From NCBI RefSeq assembly GCF_020907985.1, contig NZ_JAJJPA010000009.1, forward strand, positions 142,144 through 206,143: 64,000 bases of DNA, written 5' to 3'. Below are positions 41,945-50,694 of the stretch, piece after piece (position 1 is the first letter of the stretch; each line of letters opens with the position of its first letter). The position numbers and the translations under genes are program-made. Source of the DNA: Kitasatospora humi. Its GTDB lineage: Bacteria; Actinomycetota; Actinomycetes; Streptomycetales; Streptomycetaceae. The notes beneath the pieces were generated by a model, which worked only from the letters and a program-made list of their open reading frames with translations, made no database searches and was not told the origin of the DNA.

Positions 41945-42811
41945 TCAGTTCCCGGCCAGCACGGCCAAGGTCGCCCCGAGCGGCAGTGAGAGTTTCACGG
42001 CAGCCAGGTCGTCACCGCGGGTGGCTCCCTGGTTCACGATCGCGACGGGCTTGCCGTCCCGCGCCGCCCGCCGGACGAACCGCAGGCCGGACATGACCGT
42101 CAGCGAGGAGCCGAGCACCAGCAGCGACCGCGCCGAATCCACGAGTCGGTAGCACAGTTCGACCCGGGGCTTGGGCACGTTCTCGCCGAAGAAGACCACA
42201 TCGGGTTTGAGCACCCCGCCGCACTTGCGGCAGGACGCGACCCGGAAGTCCGACACCAGCCCCGGTGGGAGCTCGGCGTCGCCGTCCGGGTTGACGGCGG
42301 CGCCCGCGGCCCGGAATCCGGCGTTCAGCGCGTCCAACCGCCGGTCCAACTCCGCGCGAGTACTGGTGTGCCGGCAGTCGAGGCAGACCACCCGGTCCAG
42401 CCCGCCGTGCAACTCGACGGCATCGCGGGTGCCGGCCGCGTGGTGCAAGCCGTCCACGTTCTGCGTGATCACCGCCGCCACCCGCCCGGACCGCCGCAAC
42501 TCCTCGACGGCCCGGTGCCCGGCGTTGGGGGCGGCGCGGGCGATCGCCTGCCACCCCGCATGACTGCGCGCCCAGTACCGGCGCCGCGCTTCGGCGCTCC
42601 CCGTGAACTCCTGGTACGTCATCGGAGTGCCGCGACGCCGACTGCCCGTGACACCCCGGTAGTCGGGGATCCCCGACTCGGTGGACAGCCCCGCACCGCT
42701 CAGCACCACCACTCCCCGCTCGGCGAGCAGGCGGGCGAGGGCCGCGACCCCGTCGTCCTCCGGCGGGGCCGCATCGCGCGCGCGGTCGTCGACCGTTCCT
42801 GGCACACCCAT
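41945..42811 (-). CDS. Sir2-family NAD-dependent protein deacylase
   Basis: This 288-residue sirtuin has GAGLSTESGIPDYRG (NAD), TQNVDGLHHAAG and ELHGG with the catalytic His. A Cys4 zinc site is formed by C-L-D-C and C-R-K-C, with GSSLTVMSG near the end. The inserted region between the zinc pairs is long (~45 residues). ATG 42811 is chosen; the ribosome site is weak (GGCGAG). It would remove acyl groups from lysines, using NAD. It stands alone, with no acetyltransferase adjacent. Confidence 0.93.
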   Translation of the reverse strand: MGVPGTVDDRARDAAPPEDDGVAALARLLAERGVVVLSGAGLSTESGIPDYRGVTGSRRRGTPMTYQEFTGSAEARRRYWARSHAGWQAIARAAPNAGHRAVEELRRSGRVAAVITQNVDGLHHAAGTRDAVELHGGLDRVVCLDCRHTSTRAELDRRLDALNAGFRAAGAAVNPDGDAELPPGLVSDFRVASCRKCGGVLKPDVVFFGENVPKPRVELCYRLVDSARSLLVLGSSLTVMSGLRFVRRAARDGKPVAIVNQGATRGDDLAAVKLSLPLGATLAVLAGN

Positions 42812-43029
42812 ACTCGCCAGGGTACGGCCCGGGCCGGGTGGCCGTACTGCCACCGATCCGCGTCCCGCCGCGCCGCCGAGCCGAATCGAGCCCCCGACGG
42901 AACCGCACCACCCTCCATCGCCGCGCGGTACGCCGCCGCGCGTCACCGCCGCGCCGCGCCGCACGCCGCCGCGCCGCACGCCGCCGCGCCGCCCAGCACC
43001 GTTGGGCCCTGCGGCTCGGTCGCGCCGCG

Positions 43030-43308
43030 CTACTCGCCGCCGTCGTCGACCAGCCCGAACGCCTCGGGGAACGCCGTCAGGTAACGCTGCCGCTCGCCGG
43101 GGTCGGCCTCGGCAGCGATCTTGGAGACCACACCGGCCAGCCGCTCGCGCTGGTCTGGCGTCAGGTGGTCGAGGACGAACGCGATCCAGTCCAGCGTCTT
43201 GGCTGCTGCCCGGGGCTCGCCGTCCGCGTCGATGGAGCACTCCAGCAGCCAGGCGAGTTCGATGACGATCTCCGTCAGCGGCTTCACCAGCGGGTCGGTA
43301 GCAGTCAC
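43030..43308 (-). CDS. Hypothetical 92-residue alpha-helical protein
   Basis: The start is GTG 43308 (weak ribosome site). The sequence (MTATDPLVKPLTEIVIELAWLLE, TLDWIAFVLDHLTPDQRERL) is acidic, helix-rich and codon-biased like a real gene. There is no TM helix, Cys cluster or known motif. It is separated by 87 bp from the SGNH-lectin gene and reads in the same direction. Function unknown. Confidence 0.72.
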   Translation of the reverse strand: MTATDPLVKPLTEIVIELAWLLECSIDADGEPRAAAKTLDWIAFVLDHLTPDQRERLAGVVSKIAAEADPGERQRYLTAFPEAFGLVDDGGE

Positions 43309-43395
43309 GGCAGAGAAATCTAGCCGACGCCGGTCCTCCCCACTACCGGCTGGTAGGAAGGACCGGCGTGCTGTCGGGGATCGGGTGTCGCCGGA

Positions 43396-45060
43396 TCAGC
43401 CGTGCAGGTAGACGATGCCGGTCTCGTTCAACCGCCACAACTGGTCGGCAGCGCCGGTGTCGGGCTGCAACTGGACCTCGGGGTTGCCGGCGCCGTCGGT
43501 CGCGCTGCCGATGGTGGCGACCAGGCCGGGGTTCTGTGCCGAAGCCACCGCGTACCAGCCGTTGCCCTTGGGTTCGAAGAGCCAGCGCTGGTTGCCGCCG
43601 CCGTTGCAGGACCACTGCTCCAACTCGACGCCGGCGGCGGCCGTGCCGCCGCGGGCGTCCAGGCACATGTTCCGGTTGCCGGAGAAGTCGGCCTCGTAGG
43701 CGCCGCCGGAGCGGGCCTCGGTGACGAACGCCTGGTTGAGGCCGCCGTCGGCCGGATAGCCGATCAGTGGCCGGCCGTTGGTGGAGTCCCCGTCCGTGCC
43801 GCCCCCGGAGAAGTCCATCACGTTGCCGTTGGCGGCGCTGGTCAGCTGGAACTGGCCGCCGTCGTCCACGCTGTCGGACCAGGCCGCACCTGGCGTGAGC
43901 GGCCGGATCGAGGTCCCGTCCTGCTGGTTGAGCGTGCAGTACGCCTCCGGCTGTGCCGGCTGGTCGTAGAACCGGGTCAGGCAGGCCGCCTCGCCCTGGT
44001 AGCCGGCGACCCGCAGGTGGTAGGACTGCCGGATCTCGTCCATGCAGATCAGCCCGCCGAGCAGGACCTTCATGTCGCAGCCGTTGCGGGTCAGTTCACT
44101 GACGTCGATCACATCGCCGTTGGTGTACTCGTAGGGCGAGGTGGTCCACTCCGCGCAGACCTCGTGGCCGTAGGAGACCCGCCGCTGGTCCAGGTAGCGC
44201 ACTCCCGGCACCCGCTCCGCCGCCGAACGCAGTGCGTCGGAGAAGAGCGGCACCACCAGGTTGTGCCCCCAGGCGAGGTCCTCGGTGTAGGCCGGGCAGC
44301 CGTTGGCGATCTTGCCGAGGTAGTTGTCGGCCGCCGACCTGATGTCCCCGGTGATCGGCGTGAAGTACGACTGGTAGACCAACTGGTAGTCGCCGTCGGC
44401 GTATCCGGCCGCGTGCATGGTGTCGCGCACGTCGTCCAGCGCCGCCACCACCTTGGACTGCACGGCCGCGGCGCGACGCTCGATCTCCGCGGTGCCGATG
44501 GTGTCGCGGCAGCCCTGCGGCTGGTTGACCGGGAAGTACTGGTTGAGGCAGGACTCCATGATGCCGGTGAAGTCGAAGTCGTCGTTGGCGCCGATGGTGA
44601 CCACCACCATCTTCACGTCGTTCGACTGCGCGATCTTCGCCAACTGGGCGTCCTGCTTGGGCTCCCCGTAGTCACCGCTGCCGCCCCCGGTGACGGCCGC
44701 GTACGACGGAATGGAGACCAGGTCGCCGGTCTGCGCGCCCGAACAGGCGATGTCGAAGGCGGTAGCCCCGGCGATGGCGGTGTCGAAGATCTCCGCCTTG
44801 GGGTTTCGGTGGCAGTAGTCGTTCGGACCGTCGGTGCCCGGGAAGTAGCCGTCGTTGGTGTCCGTGCCGGCTCCCTCCCCGGAGATGGCGCTGTCACCGA
44901 GCGAGACGATCGCCGCCGGGCCGCTGTGCGTCGTGCCGGCGGCGGGAGCGGGCCGGACGGTGCCGGCCTGCGCTGCCGGAGCGGCGGCCAGGCCGGCGGT
45001 CGCCAGCGCCACCACCCCGGCCAGCGCGAGGAAGGGTTCGTACCTGCTCCGGTTGGTCAT
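43396..45060 (-). CDS. Secreted SGNH lipase/esterase with C-terminal ricin-B lectin domain
   Basis: ATG 45060 has GGAGG four bases upstream. A signal peptide ends near AAQAG (residue ~33). The SGNH domain (~48-385) has SLGDSAISGEGAG (nucleophile), VTIGANDDF (block III) and a late His in RQSYHLRVAGY, with paired cysteines expected of a secreted enzyme. The C-terminal ~135 residues are a beta-trefoil lectin with NQRW and DQLW motifs and two Cys. It probably acts on cell-wall or plant polymer esters outside the cell. Confidence 0.92.
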   Translation of the reverse strand: MTNRSRYEPFLALAGVVALATAGLAAAPAAQAGTVRPAPAAGTTHSGPAAIVSLGDSAISGEGAGTDTNDGYFPGTDGPNDYCHRNPKAEIFDTAIAGATAFDIACSGAQTGDLVSIPSYAAVTGGGSGDYGEPKQDAQLAKIAQSNDVKMVVVTIGANDDFDFTGIMESCLNQYFPVNQPQGCRDTIGTAEIERRAAAVQSKVVAALDDVRDTMHAAGYADGDYQLVYQSYFTPITGDIRSAADNYLGKIANGCPAYTEDLAWGHNLVVPLFSDALRSAAERVPGVRYLDQRRVSYGHEVCAEWTTSPYEYTNGDVIDVSELTRNGCDMKVLLGGLICMDEIRQSYHLRVAGYQGEAACLTRFYDQPAQPEAYCTLNQQDGTSIRPLTPGAAWSDSVDDGGQFQLTSAANGNVMDFSGGGTDGDSTNGRPLIGYPADGGLNQAFVTEARSGGAYEADFSGNRNMCLDARGGTAAAGVELEQWSCNGGGNQRWLFEPKGNGWYAVASAQNPGLVATIGSATDGAGNPEVQLQPDTGAADQLWRLNETGIVYLHG

Positions 45061-45236
45061 CGAGCCTCCAAAAGCTCCTGGACCGAAGAAACCGTGCGGG
45101 CCACGCCAAAAAAACGTGATGCTTGCTCACATTCGGTGGCTCAATCCCATGGTTCCCGACCGGCAGGTCACCGACAAGGAGCGTGCACGGGCTTTCCGTT
45201 GCCGCACCCCGCGCACGCTCCAGCACCCGTGGCGCC

Positions 45237-45704
45237 TCAGTCCTCGGCCGGGTCCGCCTGGCGCAGCGTGCCGGTGGCGTAGGCGTAGGACAGCTGTACG
45301 AGCTGCCAGATGAGCTCCAACTCGGCGCGATCGCGCGGGCCGTAGATCAGGATGGAGTTCTGTTCGGGATGACGGACCCCCCAAGTGGCCTTCTCCACGT
45401 CGTCCTTGAACGTCTCGGGCAAGGTGATGTGCAGGCTGCCATCGTGGTGCGGGTGGATGTGGGCCCATTCCCGGCCGCGTTGGAAGGCCTCGTCCGGTCC
45501 GCTGCCGATGCCCTCCGGGATGAACAGGGAGCGAGCGTGCGGGACCGAGGTCAGGGTGGGCGCCATGAAGACGAACGGCAGGGCGCGCATCCGCTGCCAC
45601 AGCTCCTCCTGCAGCATCACCGGGGCGATCTGCGAGCGCTGGCTGTGCGGCGCCGGGCCGAAGACCTCCGGAACCGGTCCAGGACGGGTGGGCAGGTCGA
45701 GCAT
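45237..45704 (-). CDS. DUF5519 (luciferase-like fold) protein next to the indigoidine-type synthetase
   Basis: ATG 45704 is chosen (AAAGGA eight bases upstream). The 155-residue protein shows the family pattern: RPGPVPEVFGPAPH, ELWQRMRALPFVF, SVPHARSLFIPE, AHIHPHHDGSLHITLPE, ILIYGPRDRAELELIWQLV. The conserved HPHHDGS suggests a ligand pocket but its function is unknown. It has its own promoter region, separated from the NRPS by a terminator, and that region shares a composite motif with the NRPS upstream region. Co-regulation suggests a role with the pigment. Confidence 0.85.
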   Translation of the reverse strand: MLDLPTRPGPVPEVFGPAPHSQRSQIAPVMLQEELWQRMRALPFVFMAPTLTSVPHARSLFIPEGIGSGPDEAFQRGREWAHIHPHHDGSLHITLPETFKDDVEKATWGVRHPEQNSILIYGPRDRAELELIWQLVQLSYAYATGTLRQADPAED

Positions 45705-45721
45705 GGGGGGAGTCCTTTGCG

Positions 45722-45760
45722 TCGTTTGCCTTGACAAGCAGACTGACGATACGTCAATCA
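45722..45760 (-). promoter_or_regulatory. Composite regulatory motif before the DUF5519 gene
   Basis: Plus-strand order is TCGTTTG, TGAC, AGACTG, C-x-AT and GTCAATCA. The same elements in the same order and orientation occur at 50328-50373 upstream of the NRPS. It also contains TGACG-ATA-CGTCA, a perfect short palindrome. It lies 19 bp from the gene start. Confidence 0.6.
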
Positions 45761-45774
45761 CGCGTGGTGCGAGC

Positions 45775-45813
45775 ATGGTTCTGGGGCGACCGGTGCGGCC
45801 GCCCCAGAACCAT
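45775..45813 (-). terminator. 14-bp perfect-stem terminator of the NRPS gene
   Basis: ATGGTTCTGGGGCG (45775-45788) pairs exactly with CGCCCCAGAACCAT (45800-45813) around an 11-nt loop. It begins 12 bases after the NRPS stop. It makes the downstream DUF5519 gene a separate transcription unit. Confidence 0.88.
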
Positions 45814-45825
45814 AGCGCGGGGATC

Positions 45826-48800
45826 CTACTGGTCGAGGCGGTTGCGGATGGCGGTCACGAGTTCGGCGATACCGGCCTCGCGGAGCACGCTGTAGTGGTC
45901 ACCGTTCAGCGTGACGATGGTCGGCGGGGTCGCCGAGTAGCCGGAACTGCCCTCGATGAACGAGTAGTCGTCACCGGAGGCCTTGAAGATGGTCACCGGC
46001 GCATCGAGCTGACGTTCCGCCAACTCGCGGAAGCTGTACTCGAACTCGTAGGTCTCCTGGACGATCCGGGTGATCCGGCGGATCATCGGCTCGCCCAGTG
46101 CGGGCAGCAGACCGTGGATGAACGCCACGAAGCTGTCCTCGTCGTGCGCGACCTCCAGGCAGCGCTGCAGGTCCGGGCCGCTGATCGAGCCGCCGAACAC
46201 GGAGTACAGGATCGTGACGTAGGCCGGGTTGCGATAGGAGGACTCGCGACCCCACTTCGCTCCCTCGGCCTGACGGACCTTCGGGTTACCGGGGCAGATC
46301 AGCAGCAGGTTGTCGATCCGCTCACCGAGCTGCTCCAGCTGCCAGGCCGCCTCGAACGCCACCCGGGCACCGAAGGAGTAGCCCCACAGCATGTACGGGC
46401 CCTCCGGCTGGACCCGCCGGATCTCCGCGATGTCGGCGGCCGCCATCTCGCGGATCGTCGAGTACGGGACCTCACCGGCGTTGATGCCGTGCGCCTGCAC
46501 GCCGTAGAACGGCCGGCCGAGGTCGACCTCACGACCGAGGGTGCGGAGGTTCATCGGGTAGCCGCCCAGGCCCGGCCAGGCGAAGACCGGAGCCTCGGTG
46601 CCCCCGTTGTGCAGCAGCACCAGGCGGGAGGTCGGCACGTCGGCGTCGTGGCTTTCGATCCGGGCGGCGAGGTCGGCCAACTTCGGTGCCTCGAACACCA
46701 CCTGGAGCGGCAGCTTGATGCCGAGCTCGCGGTTGATCCGGTTGATCAGCGACACCGCGATCAGCGAGTTGCCGCCGGAGGCGAAGAACTCGTCCTCCAC
46801 CGACACGCTCTCGTACTTCAGCGCCTTGCCCCAGGCCTCTGCCAGCCAGCGCTCGGTCGGAGTGGACGGGGCGACGTAGTCGGTGCCGGTGTTCGCCGAT
46901 CGCACCTGCTCGGACGCGGCCAGCGCCTTGCCGTCGACCTTGCCGTTGGCGGTCAGCGGCAGCGCGTCGAGGATCAGCACCCGGTTGGGCAGCATGTAGT
47001 CCGGCAGCAGGTTCGCGAGCTCGTCCCGGATCATCTCCGCCGGACCCCGCATGTGCACCGAGTCCTCGTACATGCCCTCGCTGCGGATCTGCTCCTCGCT
47101 GACCTTGCCGCCGAGGAAGAAGTACGACGGCCCGGTGGCGATTCCGCGCGAGACCAGGATGTCGTCGATCCGCCGCGCGGCCGGCAGCGGGTGGCCCGTC
47201 TTCGAGCTGTAGCCGGAGGACATGAAGCCGAAGCCGAGGCCGTTGCGCTGCAACTGGTGCAGCTTCTTGCCGAGCAGGATGTACTCCAGCCACTCCTGGT
47301 CGGCACGGCTGACCGCGCTGATGCCGAAGCTGGAGCGGTCGTAGACGCCCTGGTTGATGGCGATCACGTGCTTGGGCTGGATCACGTCGGGTGAGATGGG
47401 CTCCAACTCACCGTCCTTGTAGCGGTACTGGCCCGCCGAAAGCCCGTCGACCCGGCCCGGGTGGGCCTGCAGGTAGAGCTCGGTCGAGTCCAGCCGGGGC
47501 AGCCCGTCGTTGGCGTAGATCTCGAAGGTGCCGAGGTAGTAGTCCTCCTCGTGCACATGCAGGCTGCTCTTGACCGCCGGGTGGAACGAGGACGGCCGGA
47601 TGTTGAGCCCGTACTCGGGCAGGACCTCCTCGAAGACGCCCAGCATGTGGCCGGTCTCGAACTCCAGGACCTCCTGGATGTTGTTCTTGTAGACCGGCTC
47701 GATCGCCCGCTTCTTGCCGAGGAAGTGGGCTTCGAGGTAGACACCGGCACCGGCCGTGGCCGGACCGACCCGCACCAGGGTGTGGTCCAGCGGGTGGTAG
47801 TAGTACACGCCCGCCTCGAGGCCCGCGATGCCGCCGGTCTCCAGGTACAGCTGGGTGGCGTACAGCGCCCCCGGCGAGGCGTAGGAGTACTTCGGCAGCA
47901 GCCGCTCGTCGCTCTGGAAGCTGCCGAACCAGCGCAGGATCTCGCCGAGTTGCTCGTTGGTCAGCTCGTCCAGGCCGCGGGAGAAGGTGGGCACCGGCTT
48001 GGGGGCGAGGAGCTGCAGCAACTCGTCGCGGGTGACCCGGCCGCCGTCGTAGAAGCGGTAGGTCTTGCGGGCGAAGGTCTCGCGCCGCTGCCGCTCGGTC
48101 TCCTGCTTGCCGGCCAGCTCGACCACCGGCAGGTCGGCGAGCTCCGCGTCGTCGCGCACGCCCGCGTTGGACAGTTGCGCCTTCACCTGGAGCTTGCTGG
48201 CCTTGGACTGGTGGTGGCTGTTGCCGGAGTTCCCCTGGTCCATCAGAGCCGCTTCCTTGGGATTCAGCTCGATGCAGGCCACCAGGTTCTGGAAGCCGGT
48301 GCGCGGGTCATCGGTGACGATGGCCGCGGCCCGCTTCACCCAGGTGTGCTCCTCGATCGCCAGCGAGATCTCGTCCAGCTCCACGCGGTAGCCGCGCAGC
48401 TTGATCTGGTTGTCCACCCGGCCGAAGAACTGGATGGTGCCGTCCGGGTTCCACTGGGCGAGGTCGCCGGTGCGGTACAGCCGCTCGGTCGGCACGAACG
48501 GCGAGGGCACGAAGCGTTCCTTGGTCTGCTCCTCGTTGTGCAGGTACCCGCGCGCCAGCTGGACGCCGCCGATGTACAGCTCGCCGGTCTCCTCGATGCC
48601 CACCGGAGCCCGGTTCTCGTCGAGGATGTAGCACTGGGTGTTGTCGACCGGGACACCGATCGAGATGGTGCCGGGGCCCTGCTCGATCGTGTCCGGGTCG
48701 ACCAGGTAGGCGGTCGCGTTGATGGTGCACTCGGTCGGCCCGTACAGGTTGACCAGCGAAACCCACGGCAACTCGTCCGCGAGGGAGCGGGCCAGGGCGC

Positions 48801-49671
48801 GGGAGAGCGCCTCGCCACCGGAGAACACCCGGCGCAGCGTGGCGCAGAGGTGGAACTCCTCGGTGTCCAGCAGCGCCTGGAGCAGGGTGGGCACGCACTG
48901 CAGCGTGGTGACCTCGTGCTTGACGATCGTGGAGATCAGCGCCTCGGGATCGCGGAAGATGCCGGGCGCGCCCATCACGACCCGGCCGCCCATCGCGGGG
49001 GCCAGGATCTCCCACTGCGCGGCGTCGAAGCTCATCGGCGTCTTCTGCAGGATCGTGGTGCCCAGGCCCAGGTGACCGCAGTCCTGCAGCCAGCGCATCT
49101 GCGACATGATGCTGCGGTGCTCGATCATCACGCCCTTGGGCCGGCCGGTGCTGCCCGAGGTGTAGATGACGTAGGCCAGTGTCTCCGGCCGCACCGGCTC
49201 CTGGTCGACCTCGGCGCAACCGCCGTCGGCGCAGGTGTGCGAGTCGGCCAGGGTGACCACGCGGATGCCCTGCGGGGCGAGCTCCGTCAGCTTACCGACC
49301 AGGTGGTCCTGGGTGACGACCACCCGGGTGCGGCTGTCCTCCAGCATGTAGCGCAGCCGGTCGTCCGGGTACTCCGGGGAGAGCGGCAGATAGGCGGCGC
49401 CCGCGAGCAGGATGCCCCAGGCACCGACCATCAGGTCCAGGGACGGCTCGACATAGAGACCCACGCAGTCGTCCGCGCCGACACCCTGCCGGTGAAGGTG
49501 GCACGCCAGCCGGTTGCCGGCCTGCTTGAGCTCCTGGAAGGTCAGGCCCTGGTCGTCGAAGCTGACGGCGACGGCGTCGGGCTGTATCTCCGCCTGCTCC
49601 ATGAGCAGGTCGGGCAGGCTTCTGCCCAGCTTGGTGTCCTGTATCCGCGCGCTGAACTGAGCGGTGTTCAA
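45826..49671 (-). CDS. indC: Indigoidine-synthetase-type NRPS (A-Ox-PCP-TE)
   Basis: TTG 49671 has GGAGGAG five bases upstream and gives 1281 residues, matching BpsA/IndC size. The A domain shows YTSGSTGRPKGV, LYGPTE, GELYIGG, YRTGDL and QIKLRGYRVE. A flavin oxidase (SagB-type nitroreductase fold, ~560-880) is inserted after A8, with LLPKYSYASPGALYATQLYLE and a VYYYHP strand. A10 is TANGK. The PCP has Ser969 in GGNSL, and the TE has Ser1099 in GYSFG. This architecture converts L-glutamine to the blue pigment indigoidine after cyclisation, oxidation and dimerisation. Glutamine specificity is inferred from overall similarity. A phosphopantetheinyl transferase is needed from elsewhere. Confidence 0.94.
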   Translation of the reverse strand: MNTAQFSARIQDTKLGRSLPDLLMEQAEIQPDAVAVSFDDQGLTFQELKQAGNRLACHLHRQGVGADDCVGLYVEPSLDLMVGAWGILLAGAAYLPLSPEYPDDRLRYMLEDSRTRVVVTQDHLVGKLTELAPQGIRVVTLADSHTCADGGCAEVDQEPVRPETLAYVIYTSGSTGRPKGVMIEHRSIMSQMRWLQDCGHLGLGTTILQKTPMSFDAAQWEILAPAMGGRVVMGAPGIFRDPEALISTIVKHEVTTLQCVPTLLQALLDTEEFHLCATLRRVFSGGEALSRALARSLADELPWVSLVNLYGPTECTINATAYLVDPDTIEQGPGTISIGVPVDNTQCYILDENRAPVGIEETGELYIGGVQLARGYLHNEEQTKERFVPSPFVPTERLYRTGDLAQWNPDGTIQFFGRVDNQIKLRGYRVELDEISLAIEEHTWVKRAAAIVTDDPRTGFQNLVACIELNPKEAALMDQGNSGNSHHQSKASKLQVKAQLSNAGVRDDAELADLPVVELAGKQETERQRRETFARKTYRFYDGGRVTRDELLQLLAPKPVPTFSRGLDELTNEQLGEILRWFGSFQSDERLLPKYSYASPGALYATQLYLETGGIAGLEAGVYYYHPLDHTLVRVGPATAGAGVYLEAHFLGKKRAIEPVYKNNIQEVLEFETGHMLGVFEEVLPEYGLNIRPSSFHPAVKSSLHVHEEDYYLGTFEIYANDGLPRLDSTELYLQAHPGRVDGLSAGQYRYKDGELEPISPDVIQPKHVIAINQGVYDRSSFGISAVSRADQEWLEYILLGKKLHQLQRNGLGFGFMSSGYSSKTGHPLPAARRIDDILVSRGIATGPSYFFLGGKVSEEQIRSEGMYEDSVHMRGPAEMIRDELANLLPDYMLPNRVLILDALPLTANGKVDGKALAASEQVRSANTGTDYVAPSTPTERWLAEAWGKALKYESVSVEDEFFASGGNSLIAVSLINRINRELGIKLPLQVVFEAPKLADLAARIESHDADVPTSRLVLLHNGGTEAPVFAWPGLGGYPMNLRTLGREVDLGRPFYGVQAHGINAGEVPYSTIREMAAADIAEIRRVQPEGPYMLWGYSFGARVAFEAAWQLEQLGERIDNLLLICPGNPKVRQAEGAKWGRESSYRNPAYVTILYSVFGGSISGPDLQRCLEVAHDEDSFVAFIHGLLPALGEPMIRRITRIVQETYEFEYSFRELAERQLDAPVTIFKASGDDYSFIEGSSGYSATPPTIVTLNGDHYSVLREAGIAELVTAIRNRLDQ

Positions 49672-50012
49672 GGTGTCTCCTCCCCTAACTGAGACATGAT
49701 CACGAAAAAGTGACGACGGTACGGTTGGCTGCTGCCAAGGCGTTCCGCCTCCTCGGCAGAGCCGGGCGGGACCGCACCGGCGGGTGGTTCCTGGGCGGAC
49801 CACTGGACGAACGAGCTCCTGCCGGGAGCTGACGGGCTGCCAGGGCGGTCAGCGCCCCCGCGCGCGGCCGGCTGCCGCGTCCTGCGGGGCGTGCGGACCG
49901 CGCGTCCTGAGGTGCGGCAATGAGTCGTCCGAACCGGAGGAATTCGGCGCACTGCCGAGGCGAGTACTTCGGCAGGTACTGAGGCAAGTCCTACGGGCTG
50001 GCTCGATGACAC

Positions 50013-50040
50013 CGAATATGCATCCCTGACTAATTGTCAA
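50013..50040 (-). promoter_or_regulatory. Candidate promoter of the indigoidine synthetase gene
   Basis: On the minus strand TTGACA (50040-50035), a 16-bp spacer and TATTCG (50018-50013) form a plausible sigma70 promoter. Transcription would start near 50006, leaving a 5' leader of ~335 nt. A second set of TTGACA boxes lies in the composite motif further upstream. Confidence 0.5.
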
Positions 50041-50327
50041 CCATTCAGAAACTCAAACGGCAGTTCCTGGCGCCGTCCCGTCACGGATTTTTCCCGGCAT
50101 GCGGCACGGTCGCCCGACCGGGCGCGCCGAACAACCCCCTGGAGTCCTCACCAGCCGTACGTACCAGGTCATTTGGCGCACGTCTGCAGAGTGATCGCAC
50201 TGCTGACATCATCCCCCGTCCCGGATTTCCGCGGGCCGCACCGGAGTGAAGCGCATTCTCTCCACCCCCGCGACGGTGCCGGCACCAGCCCCGTGGGCGG
50301 CGGCTCCGCCCATCCGTTCGATACACC

Positions 50328-50373
50328 TCGTTTGACTGACCATCTTTTAGACTGTCAATGGCCGTGTCAATCA
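50328..50373 (-). promoter_or_regulatory. Composite regulatory motif upstream of the NRPS
   Basis: Plus-strand elements are TCGTTTG, CTGAC, AGACTG, TCAAT and TGTCAATCA, matching those before the DUF5519 gene. TGTCAAT occurs twice, 12 bases apart, and the flanking TTTGAC makes a TTGAC...GTCAA inverted pair. It is about 660 bp from the NRPS start and 320 bp from the divergent MurE start, so it might serve either. Confidence 0.55.
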
Positions 50374-50694
50374 GTTCGGATCGGTCGCACCACAGAGGGG
50401 TAAGTCGGCTCGGGGTGCGTCAAGTTCCGGTCGGCGTTCCGGGACGAACCCGGCTCCCGAGGCCGTCCCGCCCGGGCCCGTCGCCGGTCCGCCCCCCTCG
50501 CCCCGGCGCACTGCTCCCGGGACGCCCCTCGCTCGGCCGACGGGCTCGGGAGCGGGGCGCGCGAGCGCCTGCCACCGCCTCCGCCCGCCCACGGCGAGTC
50601 CCGGGCCCCGTGACCTGAAAGGCTGTCACCGCGGGAGGCGCGCAGAAGAGCCACGCCCCCGCCACGCCAGTGTCCGAACCGACCGGAGAACCAC

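Larger units (their letters stand above)
49672..50694. other. 1.02-kb intergenic region between the NRPS and the MurE gene
   Basis: No frame here shows motifs or consistent coding bias. The segment 50031-50375 is more AT-rich than average and holds the candidate NRPS promoter (50013-50040) and composite motif (50328-50373). The right part (50420-50690) is GC-rich without a recognisable signal except GGAG before the MurE start. The NRPS leader would be about 335 nt or more. Confidence 0.65.

Noticed and set aside
42943..42990. 15-bp GC-only tandem repeats upstream of the sirtuin gene
   Set aside because: Only two exact copies in extremely GC-rich sequence; likely compositional.
49668..50326. 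Several minus-strand frames in the NRPS upstream region, including one starting just after the composite motif
   Set aside because: Arg/Pro/Gly-rich translations with no motif, poor ribosome sites and no codon bias; I treat the region as untranslated.
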